The translations under genes were made by a program, and so were the position numbers. A stretch of DNA of 64,000 nucleotides from Erythrobacter litoralis HTCC2594 (GTDB taxonomy: Bacteria; Pseudomonadota; Alphaproteobacteria; Sphingomonadales; Sphingomonadaceae): the NCBI RefSeq assembly GCF_000013005.1, contig NC_007722.1, forward strand, positions 67,501 through 131,500. The letters are read 5' to 3'. Below the pieces are notes generated by a model that saw only the letters and a program-made list of their open reading frames with translations, did not search any database and was not told where the DNA came from. This document shows positions 52,019 through 61,217 of the stretch, piece by piece; within the stretch, counting starts at the first letter, position 1, and the number at the start of each line of letters is the position of its first letter.

Positions 52019-54676
52019 TCAGTAGTCCCAGCTGAACCGGATGCCCGCAGTCAGCGGACGGTTGGTGGTGATCCGCGCCCGGTCGTTGATGAAATTGCCG
52101 GCGATCTGCGCGCGGGTATCGCTCAGATTCTCGCCGAACACCTCGACCGACCAGTTGTCCTTCGCCACCCCGGCCGACATGGCGAAGGTGGTGTAGCTGT
52201 CGAGCTCAAGCCGATTGATCGTGATGATATCGGTGAACTTGGAGCCCGAGTGGACCAGCTGCGGCTGCAGATGGAAGCGCAGGTCGCCTGCTTCCCATTC
52301 GTAGCGCACCCGCAGATTGCCCTGGAAGCTTGGCGCGTAAGCCAGCTCGTCGCCCACGACCACGTCGGTGGTCGGGGTCAAGACGTCGGTGATTTCGGTA
52401 TCGAGAATGCTGAAGGCACCTGCAACCGTCAGACCCGGGACCGAATAGGGCGCGATGGTGAACTCGCCCTCGATCCCCTTGATCTCCGCATCGGCCGCGT
52501 TGTCCGAGAAGAACAGGTTGGTGATGCTGGGATCGAAGATCGTCGTCTGCAGGCGGCTGATGTCGACATAGAAGGCCGAGCCGTTGAGGCGTAGCTGACC
52601 GTCGATCAGGTCCATCTTCCAACCGATTTCGTAGTTCTTCACTTCGTCGGTTTCGAGCTCGAACGGGACGGTGAAGCCCGCGCCGTTGGTCGCGCCGCCC
52701 GGACGATTGAGGAGACCGGGACGGAAGCCTTCCGAATAGGTCGCGTAGAAGAGCAGGTCCTCATTGGGCGTGAAGGTCAAGGTACCCTTGAAGATCGTGC
52801 CGGTGGCCTTGGCGACATCCGGCGCCTGCAACGCATTGAATACCTGCGTCGCCTGACCGAGGCTCAGGCCGGCGGCCTGGATATCGGCGATCGACTGGCC
52901 CTGCGTGAAAGTCTGTCGCAGTGCCGGGTCACAGCTGCCAATGAAGGTGAACTGCCCGTCGCCATCGTACAGGTCGTTGAGATCGGTGCCGAAAGCGTCC
53001 TGGTCGGTTGCGCTGAACGAGTTACAGAACGAGCCGTTGGCAGACCCTTCGAAATCCACTTCGATATCGTAATAGCGCGCACCGCCGGTGATGGTCAGCA
53101 CATCGGGAACGATGTCGAAGCTGAGTTCCCCGAAGATGCCCCACTGCTTGTCGGTCCGGCGGATGTCGTTGCGGAAAATCGTGTCGGCCGGGAACGGTCC
53201 CGGGTCGGTAGTGAAACCGTCCTGCGGGAAGTTCGGCTTGAACGGGCCGAAGGGCTGCGCGATCACGTTGCCCGGATAGGCGAAGTCGTTGCGTTCCTTC
53301 AGCTCGAGGTCGGAATAGAACCCGCCCGCGGTCACCCGCCAGCGATTTTCCTGGGGCGTGTTGAAGCGCAGTTCCTGCGTGAAGACCGTCGTATCGGTAA
53401 CCGACGCGACATAGAGGTTGGGTGGCTGGCAGGTACCGCTGGGATCGGCGGCGCCCGGATAGGTCACCGAGCCGTCGCAGATATAATAGGGCAAGTACTG
53501 GCCGACGAAGAGATAGTCGGTGTAATCGACCCGCTGCTCGGTCTCGCGGTCGGTGTAGGCACCGGTGTAGACGACATCGAGCATCGCGAGGCGGCCTTCG
53601 ACGGTCCAGCTGGTGTTGCTGTAATCGTCTTCGATGCGGTCTTCCTCGAAGCGCTGGATTTCCAGGTCGTCGAGGTCGAGCGCCGGATCGGCGAAGAACA
53701 CGCCGTCGCTTTCGATGCTCTGGCGACCGTGGCTGACGGTCAGGCGCCAGTCGGGCGTGAATTCGTAGAGCGCCGAGACGCGGAAACCGGAATATTGCGT
53801 GTCGTTGAAGTCTTCCTCGACGAGACCGGCATTATCGGTCGGCAGGAAGGTGACATTGCCGAGGTTGGCACCGGCCTGGAAGCCGCCGCGCAGGGCGTTC
53901 ACGGGAACGCCGTTGTCGCGGATGGTGCCGGCCGGGCGGAAGCGCGCGCTCTCGCGCAGCGTGCGGGTGCCCTGCACATTGTCGATATATCCGCCGCGAT
54001 CGTCGAGATAGAGCACGCCGCGCAGCGCAAGGCTGTTGGTCACCGGGACGTTGACCATCGCCTCGCCCTTGTAGGATGTCTCGCCGCCCTTGGTGAAGCT
54101 GGTCTCCAGGTCGAAACCGGCATCGAAGCCGGCGAGGCTCGGCTTGTTGGTGATGAGGCGCACCACGCCCGCCTGCGAACTGGCGCCGAACAGCGTGCCC
54201 TGCGGCCCGGCGAGGACTTCGATGCGCTCAAGGTCGGCGGCATAGACGTCGAGGTTGCGGCCCGGCTGCGCCAGCGGCTGCTCGTCGAGATAGAGCGAGA
54301 CGTTGGGCGCAAGGCCCGCCACGCCGGCAGTGGTGAGGTTCGGTGTCGTAGAAGCGAGACCGCGCACGTAGATGGTGCTCTGGCCCGGGCCGGAGCCGCC
54401 CGCAGTTACGTTGGGCAGCTGCACGAGGTAATCGTCGAAGGTCGAGATGCCGAGCTCGTCGAGCGCTTCCTCGCCGATCGCATTCACCGAGATCGCGACG
54501 TCCTGCAGGTCTTCGCTGCGCTTGGTCGCGGTGACGACGATGGTGCCGACGCCGCCCTGGCGCGCCTGCTGCTGGGGCTGGGCCGGTGCCTGGGCCTGTT
54601 GGTCCTGCGCCATCGCGGGCGATGCGATAGCCGCCGCCAGCACGCCCAGCGAGGCGCTGCTGCGAAGAGTATTCAT
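52019..54676 (-). CDS. TonB-dependent receptor
   Basis: The 885-residue outer-membrane protein has a signal peptide ending ASPAMAQD, a Gln/Ala-rich linker, the TonB-box-like TIVVTATKR, and a plug with LERIEVLAGPQGTLFGASSQAGVV. A long barrel follows and ends with GIRFSWDY, whose terminal aromatic is typical for barrel insertion. It belongs to the large sphingomonad group that imports unknown organic nutrients, and lacks the siderophore-receptor plug wording. ATG 54676 was selected over an upstream extension. A 400-base AT-richer leader region precedes it. Confidence 0.92.
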   Translation of the reverse strand: MNTLRSSASLGVLAAAIASPAMAQDQQAQAPAQPQQQARQGGVGTIVVTATKRSEDLQDVAISVNAIGEEALDELGISTFDDYLVQLPNVTAGGSGPGQSTIYVRGLASTTPNLTTAGVAGLAPNVSLYLDEQPLAQPGRNLDVYAADLERIEVLAGPQGTLFGASSQAGVVRLITNKPSLAGFDAGFDLETSFTKGGETSYKGEAMVNVPVTNSLALRGVLYLDDRGGYIDNVQGTRTLRESARFRPAGTIRDNGVPVNALRGGFQAGANLGNVTFLPTDNAGLVEEDFNDTQYSGFRVSALYEFTPDWRLTVSHGRQSIESDGVFFADPALDLDDLEIQRFEEDRIEDDYSNTSWTVEGRLAMLDVVYTGAYTDRETEQRVDYTDYLFVGQYLPYYICDGSVTYPGAADPSGTCQPPNLYVASVTDTTVFTQELRFNTPQENRWRVTAGGFYSDLELKERNDFAYPGNVIAQPFGPFKPNFPQDGFTTDPGPFPADTIFRNDIRRTDKQWGIFGELSFDIVPDVLTITGGARYYDIEVDFEGSANGSFCNSFSATDQDAFGTDLNDLYDGDGQFTFIGSCDPALRQTFTQGQSIADIQAAGLSLGQATQVFNALQAPDVAKATGTIFKGTLTFTPNEDLLFYATYSEGFRPGLLNRPGGATNGAGFTVPFELETDEVKNYEIGWKMDLIDGQLRLNGSAFYVDISRLQTTIFDPSITNLFFSDNAADAEIKGIEGEFTIAPYSVPGLTVAGAFSILDTEITDVLTPTTDVVVGDELAYAPSFQGNLRVRYEWEAGDLRFHLQPQLVHSGSKFTDIITINRLELDSYTTFAMSAGVAKDNWSVEVFGENLSDTRAQIAGNFINDRARITTNRPLTAGIRFSWDY

Positions 54677-55081
54677 GATGTGATCCCCTTGGGTCGGTTT
54701 TTGATAGGTGCCGCCGCACCGGATTAAGAGATTTCGCGCGCGATCCACGCGAAATGCGTGTGCGCAAAAAGAGATCTCGCGCGAACTGGCGTGCCGCTAA
54801 CAAGCCGAACCGGGCACTTCCACCGGCAGGAGGCCGTTTTCCCGGATGGGTTTCCCAATGTGACAATGACGCAACACGGACTTTCGTCCGGCTTTTAGAA
54901 TTGAAACTGACTTGCTTTTCAGACGCATGTCCGAGAAATCGTAAAATATTGTAGTTTGCGATCGGATATAGCGATGAAGTAAATCAAATTGTCAGCTTTT
55001 TTTACTTAAAAACGCCAAGTGGCGATTCTAGTAACATCGCAAGTCATTGTCATGTAACGTCAAGTTTCCGATGGATAGCCT
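54677..55081. other. Gene-free, AT-richer region upstream of the TonB receptor
   Basis: This 405-base stretch holds no supported gene. Positions 54880-55060 are clearly richer in A and T than the neighbourhood. On the minus strand a possible sigma-70-like pair, ctgaca (54995-54990) and tatatc (54970-54965) with a long 19-base spacer, could drive the receptor. If so, the mRNA leader would be near 280 bases. The BCCT terminator is at 55008-55024. I see no known riboswitch fold. Confidence 0.4.
55008..55024 (-). terminator. Short terminator after the BCCT transporter gene
   Basis: The palindrome cgccaagtggcg (55013-55024) is preceded on the plus strand by aaaaa. On the minus strand it forms a short hairpin followed by ttttt, 58 bases beyond the BCCT stop codon. 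Confidence 0.6.
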
Positions 55082-56788
55082 TCACTCGGCTCTTGCTGCG
55101 GCTTCGGCCAGGATATCCTCGCAGTGGGTCTGGACGCCGTGCCGCTTGCGGATGACATCGTACACGATTGCCTTGACGATCGAGATCGCCATAAGCGCTA
55201 CGACAACCGAGAAAGGCAGCGCGCCGATGATCATGGTGATGCGGATGGCATCGATCCCTCCGAGGATCAGCATGCTGCCGACCACCAGTGCCAGCGCCGC
55301 GCCCCAGAACAGGATGTGGCGATTGCGGCTGCCGTCGTTTTCGCCCGCGCCGTTGATCGTGTTGACGATCAGGATCGCGCTGTCGGCCGATGTGATGAGA
55401 TAGGTCATCAGCAGGATCACGATCAGGCCGGAGAGGAGGTAAGCGACGCCCGGGCTCATCAACGCGGTGATGGTGGCATAGATCTGGTCCGAGATCCCTG
55501 CCGACAGGATCGCGCCTTGCGCCGTTCCGTCGAGTTCCAGCTGGATCGCGGTCCCGCCCGCCAGCGCCATCCAGAGGAAACACATCAGCGAGGGAACGAG
55601 GATCACGCCGAGCACGTATTCGCGCACTGTGCGCCCGCGCGAAATGCGGGCGATGAACATCCCGACGAAGGGCGCGAATGCGATCCACCACGCCCAGTAG
55701 AACACCGACCAGTCGAGCTGCCATTGCGCCAGCGCATTGCCGGTCTCGGTGCCGTCGGCAGTCCACAACGCCAGCATTCGCTCGGGCAGCCGCGCCACAT
55801 GGTCGACAAGACCCTCGCCGAGCAATTGCAACCCATAGAGCCCGGCACCGAAGACGAGGAACACCGCAAGCAGCAGGAACGACAGGCCCATGTTGAGATT
55901 GGACAGCCATTTGATCCCGCGACCGACACCGGACAGCGCCGAGATTGTCGATGCGCCGACGAGCAGGACCAGCGCCAGCACGATGGCCCAGTCCGATGCC
56001 GTACCGCCCTCCTTGATCAACCACTCGCCGAACCCGAGCCGATACAGCCCGGCAACGAATTGCTCGACGCCGAGACCCATGGTCACCGACACGCCGAGGA
56101 TCGTGGCGACCACCGCGACGATGTCGACCAGGTGACCCGAATTGCCCGACAGCCGCAACCCGAAGATAGGCGCGAGGCTGGACCGGATCGTCAGCGGCAG
56201 GTTGCGGCGGTACGCGACATAGCCGACCGCGAGCCCGACCAAGGCATAGGTCGCCCAGGCAGACAGGCCCCAGTGCAGAAAGGTATATTCGTAAGCCGAC
56301 GGGACGGCGGCAGCGGATGCCGGTTCGACCAGACCGCGAATAATGTCGGGATTGTTCTGGAAATGCGCCAGCGGCTCACCGGTGGAATAGGTCAACATGC
56401 CGATACCGATCCCGGCTCCGAACAGCATGGAGAACCACGAGAAGCGGGAAAATTCCGGCTTTTCGCCCGGCGCGCCGATCCTGAGGCTGCCCGATTGCGG
56501 CACCAGCGCCAGCACGAGGCAGACCACCACCAGGAACGCGACGAGATAGACATACCAGAAGGCGAACTGGCGGATGATCGTCTGGTTGGCGATGGCCAGC
56601 GTGTCGCTTGCATGGGTGGGGAAGAAGATTGCCCAGGCAATCAGCACGCTGACGACAATCTTGGCCGGGATGGCCACGTGGGTGCTGAAGCCGGTGTAGA
56701 AACCCCGCTCGGCCGTCGCCACGGGAAGCTCGCACAGTGGCGGGTCGATCGCAGGTTGCGAAACGGCGGTATCGGTGTCGGAAGTCAC
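55082..56788 (-). CDS. BCCT family betaine/choline/carnitine transporter
   Basis: The 568-residue inner-membrane protein has twelve TM helices and the glycine-rich family stretch MLFGAGIGIGMLTYSTGEPL. Further landmarks are FLHWGLSAWATYALVGL, with aromatic residues of the substrate box, and FYWAWWIAFAPFVGMFIARISRGRT after helix 8. It probably imports glycine betaine or choline with Na+ or H+ for osmoprotection. The start is GTG 56788 with gaggacctt upstream. No cytosolic C-terminal osmosensor extension is evident beyond a short charged tail. Confidence 0.93.
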   Translation of the reverse strand: MTSDTDTAVSQPAIDPPLCELPVATAERGFYTGFSTHVAIPAKIVVSVLIAWAIFFPTHASDTLAIANQTIIRQFAFWYVYLVAFLVVVCLVLALVPQSGSLRIGAPGEKPEFSRFSWFSMLFGAGIGIGMLTYSTGEPLAHFQNNPDIIRGLVEPASAAAVPSAYEYTFLHWGLSAWATYALVGLAVGYVAYRRNLPLTIRSSLAPIFGLRLSGNSGHLVDIVAVVATILGVSVTMGLGVEQFVAGLYRLGFGEWLIKEGGTASDWAIVLALVLLVGASTISALSGVGRGIKWLSNLNMGLSFLLLAVFLVFGAGLYGLQLLGEGLVDHVARLPERMLALWTADGTETGNALAQWQLDWSVFYWAWWIAFAPFVGMFIARISRGRTVREYVLGVILVPSLMCFLWMALAGGTAIQLELDGTAQGAILSAGISDQIYATITALMSPGVAYLLSGLIVILLMTYLITSADSAILIVNTINGAGENDGSRNRHILFWGAALALVVGSMLILGGIDAIRITMIIGALPFSVVVALMAISIVKAIVYDVIRKRHGVQTHCEDILAEAAARAE

Positions 56789-56945
56789 TCAAGGTCCTCG
56801 TCGTCAGGCGCGCACGCCGCCGGGGATCGAGGCAACAGGCATCACCCAGTTTCCGGCCAACGCATTCATGCAAACCGGGCTTTCGTGTGTTATGCCTTAG
56901 AGCAGCAATTGCCGGGACAGGGCAACCCCGCCGATGGGCGGGGGT

Positions 56946-57629
56946 CTATCCGCCCGCTTCGCCATCGAAGCGGACCACGACTTCCACATCGCCATAACCG
57001 GCCACTTCGAGCGGGATGGCAAGATTCTGCGTGACTGCCTGCCGGGCAGCATCGCGGGCGAGATTCAGCAGGATCGGATTGGCAGCCTGCTTGCGCGCTT
57101 CGCGTTCGGCGAGCTGGGTATTGTCGCGGGTCAACTTGTCCTGCGCTTCGCGGCTGATCCAGATGCCTTCGCGCAGGTATTGCGCGCGCGCTTCGTCGAG
57201 ATTGGGCTTACCGACACTGATCTGCGGAAGCTGCACGGTCAGGGTCTCGTCCTGCTCGTTCCAGTCAAGCCGCGAGCGGTCGACCTGAGAGAGGTCGACC
57301 GAATAGCTCACCCTGGTCGGGATTACCGCCACCTGCCGCGTGTTGATCGTTCCGAAAAAGCGGCTGTCTTCGCTGGAAACGACCGGCGCGAATTCGGCGC
57401 TGAAGACGGTCAAAGCGTTCTGCTCCTCGAAGGCGACCAGGCTGGTGCCGATGGGATCGCCCAGTTCGTCCGGCCCGAATGCCTTCCATCCCAGCCAAGC
57501 CACCGCAGCGATCAGCAGGATCACGATCATCCATGGCACGGCCTGCACGCGCGCCAAGGGCTTCTGCCGTTCGGGTTCGGGGACCAGCGTGTCGGCGCTG
57601 CTCTCGGCGTTTTTCAGATTGTCTGCCAT
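56946..57629 (-). CDS. DUF4230 membrane-anchored protein
   Basis: The 227-residue protein has one N-terminal TM helix (about residues 33-50, VPWMIVILLIAAVAWLGW) and an extracytoplasmic domain. VVSSEDSRFFG and VIPTRVSYSVDLSQVDRS resemble the DUF4230 family, whose function is not known. A charged helical segment follows (TQLAEREARKQA). Its ATG lies inside the 3' end of the metallo-hydrolase gene, 16 bases before that gene's stop, so the two are translationally coupled. Confidence 0.8.
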   Translation of the reverse strand: MADNLKNAESSADTLVPEPERQKPLARVQAVPWMIVILLIAAVAWLGWKAFGPDELGDPIGTSLVAFEEQNALTVFSAEFAPVVSSEDSRFFGTINTRQVAVIPTRVSYSVDLSQVDRSRLDWNEQDETLTVQLPQISVGKPNLDEARAQYLREGIWISREAQDKLTRDNTQLAEREARKQAANPILLNLARDAARQAVTQNLAIPLEVAGYGDVEVVVRFDGEAGG

Positions 57630-58486
57630 AGGTCCTCAGAATGCGTGACGCGCCCGCGGCGTTCCAGATCGATCAGATGCGCCTGCACGCTCATCTGCGC
57701 AGCCTTGTTCAGGCGCGGGTCCAGCCCCTTGTACATCAGCGGGACGAAATCGGGCAGGCGCAAAGGCTTTTCGCCCAGGTGGCGCAGGATCTGGTTTTCG
57801 CGTTGCCTGCGATGGCCGATCATCCCGCGCACCAGCTGGCGCGGCTTTTCGATCGGTGCCCCGTGGGCGGAATAATAGACCCGGTCCTCGCGGTTATAGA
57901 GCTTGTCGAGGCTGGCCATGTAGTCGCCCATATCGCCATCGGGCGGGATCACTACGCTGGTGGACCAGCCCATCACGTGATCGCCGGTGAACAAAGCTCC
58001 GCTTTCTTCGAGCGCGAAGCACAGGTGGTTCGAGGTATGGCCCGGGGTATGCACGGCACGCAGGGTCCAGCCGCGCCCGGTCATGGCCTCGCCATCCTCC
58101 AGCACGCGGTCGGGGGCATAGGTGGTGTCGAAGGATTCGTCGGCGCGCGGCAGGTCGGTCTCGATGACCAGCGGCGCGCAGCCGACGATGGGCGCGCCGG
58201 TTTTTTCGGCCAGCGGCGCGGCGGCGGGCGAGTGGTCGCGGTGCGTATGTGTGCACATGATCGCAACGACCGTGTCGTCGCCGATTGCCTGGATGATCGC
58301 GTCGATATGCTCGGGCTCGTTGGGCCCCGGGTCGATCACCGCCACCTCGCCTTCGGTGCCGACGATGTAAGTCTGCGTGCCGGTGAAAGTATAGGGCGAG
58401 GGGTTGGGCGCGAGGATCCGCGCCACCAGCGGCTCGGGACGCTCGACCTTGCCGGTCGGCCACGGCTTGGGAGGGATATCGGCCAT
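57614..58486 (-). CDS. Metallo-beta-lactamase-fold hydrolase
   Basis: The 290-residue enzyme has the dinuclear metal motif THTHRDH at 79-85 and later metal ligands in HTPGHTSNHL and FTGDHVMG. The C-terminal region resembles LACTB2-like hydrolases of the glyoxalase II/RNase relatives. It probably hydrolyses a thioester or phosphodiester; the substrate is unknown. ATG 58486 begins MADIPPKP; the longer frame to 58594 overlaps glpK and is not coding. It is divergent from glpK. Confidence 0.9.
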   Translation of the reverse strand: MADIPPKPWPTGKVERPEPLVARILAPNPSPYTFTGTQTYIVGTEGEVAVIDPGPNEPEHIDAIIQAIGDDTVVAIMCTHTHRDHSPAAAPLAEKTGAPIVGCAPLVIETDLPRADESFDTTYAPDRVLEDGEAMTGRGWTLRAVHTPGHTSNHLCFALEESGALFTGDHVMGWSTSVVIPPDGDMGDYMASLDKLYNREDRVYYSAHGAPIEKPRQLVRGMIGHRRQRENQILRHLGEKPLRLPDFVPLMYKGLDPRLNKAAQMSVQAHLIDLERRGRVTHSEDLWQTI

Positions 58487-58548
58487 GCCCTTGCATATGG
58501 GATGGAAGCTGGCCCATGTCACGCCACAAGCAATTTGCACGTGGAGAG

Positions 58549-60021
58549 ATGCGCTTGTCCGACCTGATCCTCGTCTTCGATGAAGGCACCACATCTACCC
58601 GCGCCATGCTGTTCGGGCTCGACGGCTCGCTGCACGGCGTTTCGCAGAAGGAACTAACCCAGCATTATCCCAGGCCCGGCTGGGTCGAGCACGATGCTGG
58701 CGAGATATGGGAGCGGACGCTGGCGTGCGCGCGGGCAGTAGTGGAAAGGGTCGGCGCGGATCGGATCGCCTGCATCGGCATCACCAACCAGCGCGAAACG
58801 GTGGTGGCGTGGGACGCCCAGACGCTTGAGCCGCTGACCCGCGCGATCGTGTGGCAGGATCGGCGGACGGCCGATTTCTGCGAAGAGTTGCGCGCGGCGG
58901 GGCACGAGGCCGAGATCCAGAAAAGGACCGGCCTACTGCTCGACCCCTATTTCTCGGGCACCAAAATGCGCTGGCTGCTCGACCACGACGAGCGCGTGAA
59001 GCAGGCGGCGCGCAAGGGCACACTGGCGCTCGGCACAATCGAAAGCTGGCTGGTCGCGAAACTGAGCGGCGGGGCGCATGTCTCGGACGCCAGCAATGCC
59101 AGCCGCACGCAACTGCTCGCGCTCGACGGGGCGCAATTCGACGAAGGATTGTGCGACCTGCTCGGCGTGCCGCGAAGGGCGCTGCCCGAAGTGGTCGATA
59201 CGCAGGGGCGCTTGGCTGAGGCAAAGCCAGACTGGCTGGGCCGCGCGATCCCGATCACCGGCATGGTCGGCGACCAGCAATCGGCGACGCTGGGGCAAGG
59301 CTGCCTGTCGGTCGGCAATACCAAGGCGACCTACGGCACCGGTGCCTTCGTACTCGCCAACAAGGGCAGCGAGTTGCCGCGCTCGGACAACCGCCTGCTC
59401 GGCACGGTGCTGTATCAGCAAGGCGGAGAGCGGACCTACGCGATCGAAGGATCGGTCTTCGTCGCCGGCAGTCTCGTCCAGTGGCTGCGCGACCAGCTGG
59501 GCCTGATCTCCAGCGCGGCGGAAACCGAAGCGCTGGCGCGCGCCATTCCCGACAGCGGCGAAGTCGTGATCGTGCCCGCGCTCTCGGGCCTTGGCGCGCC
59601 GCATTGGCGGGCCGAGGCGCGCGGGGTGATCGCCGGGTTGAGTTTTTCCAGCGGCAAGGCGCAGATCGCCCGCGCAGCGCTGGAAGCGATGGCGCACCAG
59701 ACCTACGATCTGGCGCAGGCCTTCGCCGCCGACGGCGCGGAATGGACCGGACTCAAGATCGACGGCGGGATGAGCGCCAACGACTGGATGGCGCAGGACC
59801 TCGCCGACATGCTCGACCTGACCGTGGAGCGCCCGGACTTTGTGGAGACCACTGCACTGGGCGCGGCGATGAGCGCGGCGGTCGGAGCAGGGCTGCACCC
59901 TTCTCTCGAGGACGCAGCCAAGCACATGCGCGGCAGGGTCACGAGCTTCGATCCGGCGATGGACGCCGCAATACGGGAAGAGCGTCTCGCGCGCTGGCGC
60001 AAGGCGCTGGCTGCGTCCTAG
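58549..60021 (+). CDS. glpK: Glycerol kinase
   Basis: The 490-residue FGGY kinase has the phosphate-1 motif FDEGTTSTR at 10-18, WVEHDAGEIW, CIGITNQRET, the GTGAFV adenosine region and GLKIDGGMSANDWMAQ. It phosphorylates glycerol to glycerol 3-phosphate with ATP. The ribosome site ggagag (58543-58548) is directly against ATG 58549, so TTG 58555 with six-base spacing may be the real start. No glpF, glpD or regulator is adjacent. The FBP and EIIA-Glc regulatory sites of the enteric enzyme were not checked. Confidence 0.94.
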   Translation: MRLSDLILVFDEGTTSTRAMLFGLDGSLHGVSQKELTQHYPRPGWVEHDAGEIWERTLACARAVVERVGADRIACIGITNQRETVVAWDAQTLEPLTRAIVWQDRRTADFCEELRAAGHEAEIQKRTGLLLDPYFSGTKMRWLLDHDERVKQAARKGTLALGTIESWLVAKLSGGAHVSDASNASRTQLLALDGAQFDEGLCDLLGVPRRALPEVVDTQGRLAEAKPDWLGRAIPITGMVGDQQSATLGQGCLSVGNTKATYGTGAFVLANKGSELPRSDNRLLGTVLYQQGGERTYAIEGSVFVAGSLVQWLRDQLGLISSAAETEALARAIPDSGEVVIVPALSGLGAPHWRAEARGVIAGLSFSSGKAQIARAALEAMAHQTYDLAQAFAADGAEWTGLKIDGGMSANDWMAQDLADMLDLTVERPDFVETTALGAAMSAAVGAGLHPSLEDAAKHMRGRVTSFDPAMDAAIREERLARWRKALAAS

Positions 60022-60491
60022 GCGCTTTCCGACATTTGCCGGATCGCGCGAGTCAGGCGTTCCTGCAACTCGTCGATCGGGCTTGCGGGAAATTCGAACC
60101 GCTCGCGCCAGGCCCGGTCGAGGCGCGCGACCCGCGCGTGCATCGTGCGCGTTTCCGCGATGAGCAGCTGGGTCGGCAATTCGAGCTGGTCGAGCATGAC
60201 CGGGTCGGGCGCGCGATCGGGCGGCAGCTTGCCGTGCCGCTGCAGTTGGTATTCGCTCATCTCGCCCCGGAAGAAAGCCCTGCGATTGAGCAGCCACGCC
60301 AAGGTATGCATCACCCGCGTCGTCGTCTTGAGACCTTCGCTCGACAGCGCGATGCGCAAGGTGTCGTGGGAATTGCACTCGCGCGGGGTCGACAGGTCGA
60401 AAGCCGCACGGACATCGTCTGCCAGCACTAGCGCTTCGCAGTAAAGCTCCTCGACGATCGTCGCGGAAAGATCGGCAGTTTCTTCCATCAC
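60018..60491 (-). CDS. DUF1465 family protein (RcdA-like)
   Basis: The 157-residue, mostly helical protein matches the DUF1465 family of alphaproteobacteria, whose Caulobacter member RcdA is a ClpXP adaptor in CtrA degradation. Distinctive stretches are RVMHTLAWLLNRRAFFRGE and LDRAWRERFEFPA. It has no enzyme motif. The 3' end overlaps glpK by four bases. Either of two adjacent ATG codons (60491, 60488) can start it. A cell-cycle adaptor role is inferred from the family and not seen in the sequence. Confidence 0.8.
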   Translation of the reverse strand: MMEETADLSATIVEELYCEALVLADDVRAAFDLSTPRECNSHDTLRIALSSEGLKTTTRVMHTLAWLLNRRAFFRGEMSEYQLQRHGKLPPDRAPDPVMLDQLELPTQLLIAETRTMHARVARLDRAWRERFEFPASPIDELQERLTRAIRQMSESA

Positions 60492-60567
60492 CCTGATTTG
60501 GCGCTACTCCTGCGAGGGCGGCGCGGGAAGGGCGGCAACCATAGTGTCCCTAGGAGAGCACGCATCT

Positions 60568-60590
60568 GTCCCGCCACGGGACGGTTTTTT
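60568..60590 (+). terminator. Orphan rho-independent terminator
   Basis: The stem gtcccg-cca-cgggac is followed by ggtttttt on the plus strand. Its orientation matches neither flanking gene, both of which are on the minus strand, so it may end a small plus-strand RNA. Confidence 0.6.
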
Positions 60591-60599
60591 GCACGAGGG

Positions 60600-60797
60600 T
60601 TAAGCGATGATGTCCGGGATCAGCTGGTCCTCGATCGCGCTGATCTGGTCGCGCAGTGACAGCTTGCGCTTTTTCAGGCGAGCGATCTGCAACTGGTCGG
60701 TACTGCCTGCATCGGTCAGGGCGCTGATCGCTGCATCCATATCGCGATGTTCGACCCGCAGGTGCTCCAGTCTCTTGCGCAGTTCCGCTTCGGTCAC
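60600..60797 (-). CDS. DUF465/YdcH family small protein
   Basis: A 65-residue coiled-coil-like protein with charged heptads (LRKRLEHLRVEHRDMDAAI, ARLKKRKLSLRDQISAIED), typical of DUF465/YdcH proteins of 60-75 residues. The start is GTG 60797. The function is unknown. It is divergent from a second member of the same family at 60981. Confidence 0.85.
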   Translation of the reverse strand: MTEAELRKRLEHLRVEHRDMDAAISALTDAGSTDQLQIARLKKRKLSLRDQISAIEDQLIPDIIA

Positions 60798-60980
60798 GCT
60801 GGTTCAGGTCCTTGGCAGGCGGCCGCGCCGCGCTTCGTCGCTGTAAAAGGTCTTACCAGCCGCCAAGGTGTAAACAAGGTCTTCGCAATCTTCGTGTGAT
60901 GTGGTTGTATATGGATACGCGGTTCGCCCGCGCGGGCGAGTCGCTCCTGTTGGTCGCACTAAACCAAGGAGGAATGCCCT

Positions 60981-61136
60981 ATGGCATCTGCACATGTCGA
61001 CGCCCTTCAATCCAAACACGCCGGTCTCGAGGCCCGCCTGCACGAGGAAATGAACCGACCGGCACCCGACATGGCGAAGATCCAGCACCTCAAGAAGCAA
61101 AAGCTCAGGTTGAAGGAGGAGATCGCTGCGGGCTGA
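60981..61136 (+). CDS. Second DUF465-like small protein
   Basis: A 51-residue protein with a strong ribosome site (aaggaggaatgccct before the ATG). It is one amphipathic helix pair: LQSKHAGLEARLHEEM, then the turn NRPAPDM, then IQHLKKQKLRLKEEI. The KKQKLRLKEEI end is typical of DUF465 proteins. It is cytosolic with no known activity. It precedes ptsP by 81 bases on the same strand and may share its transcript. Confidence 0.85.
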   Translation: MASAHVDALQSKHAGLEARLHEEMNRPAPDMAKIQHLKKQKLRLKEEIAAG

Positions 61137-61217
61137 TCCCTCCGCCCGCTCGCGGGCCCTTGTAAATTACCGACACGGCAATTCCCATGGCGAGATCGAT
61201 GCGCTAGGCGCAGCAGT

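Noticed and set aside
55124..57034. A 636-codon plus-strand frame opposite the BCCT and DUF4230 genes
   Set aside because: Low-complexity Gln/His/Arg-rich translation antisense to clear membrane-protein genes; no ribosome site or family.
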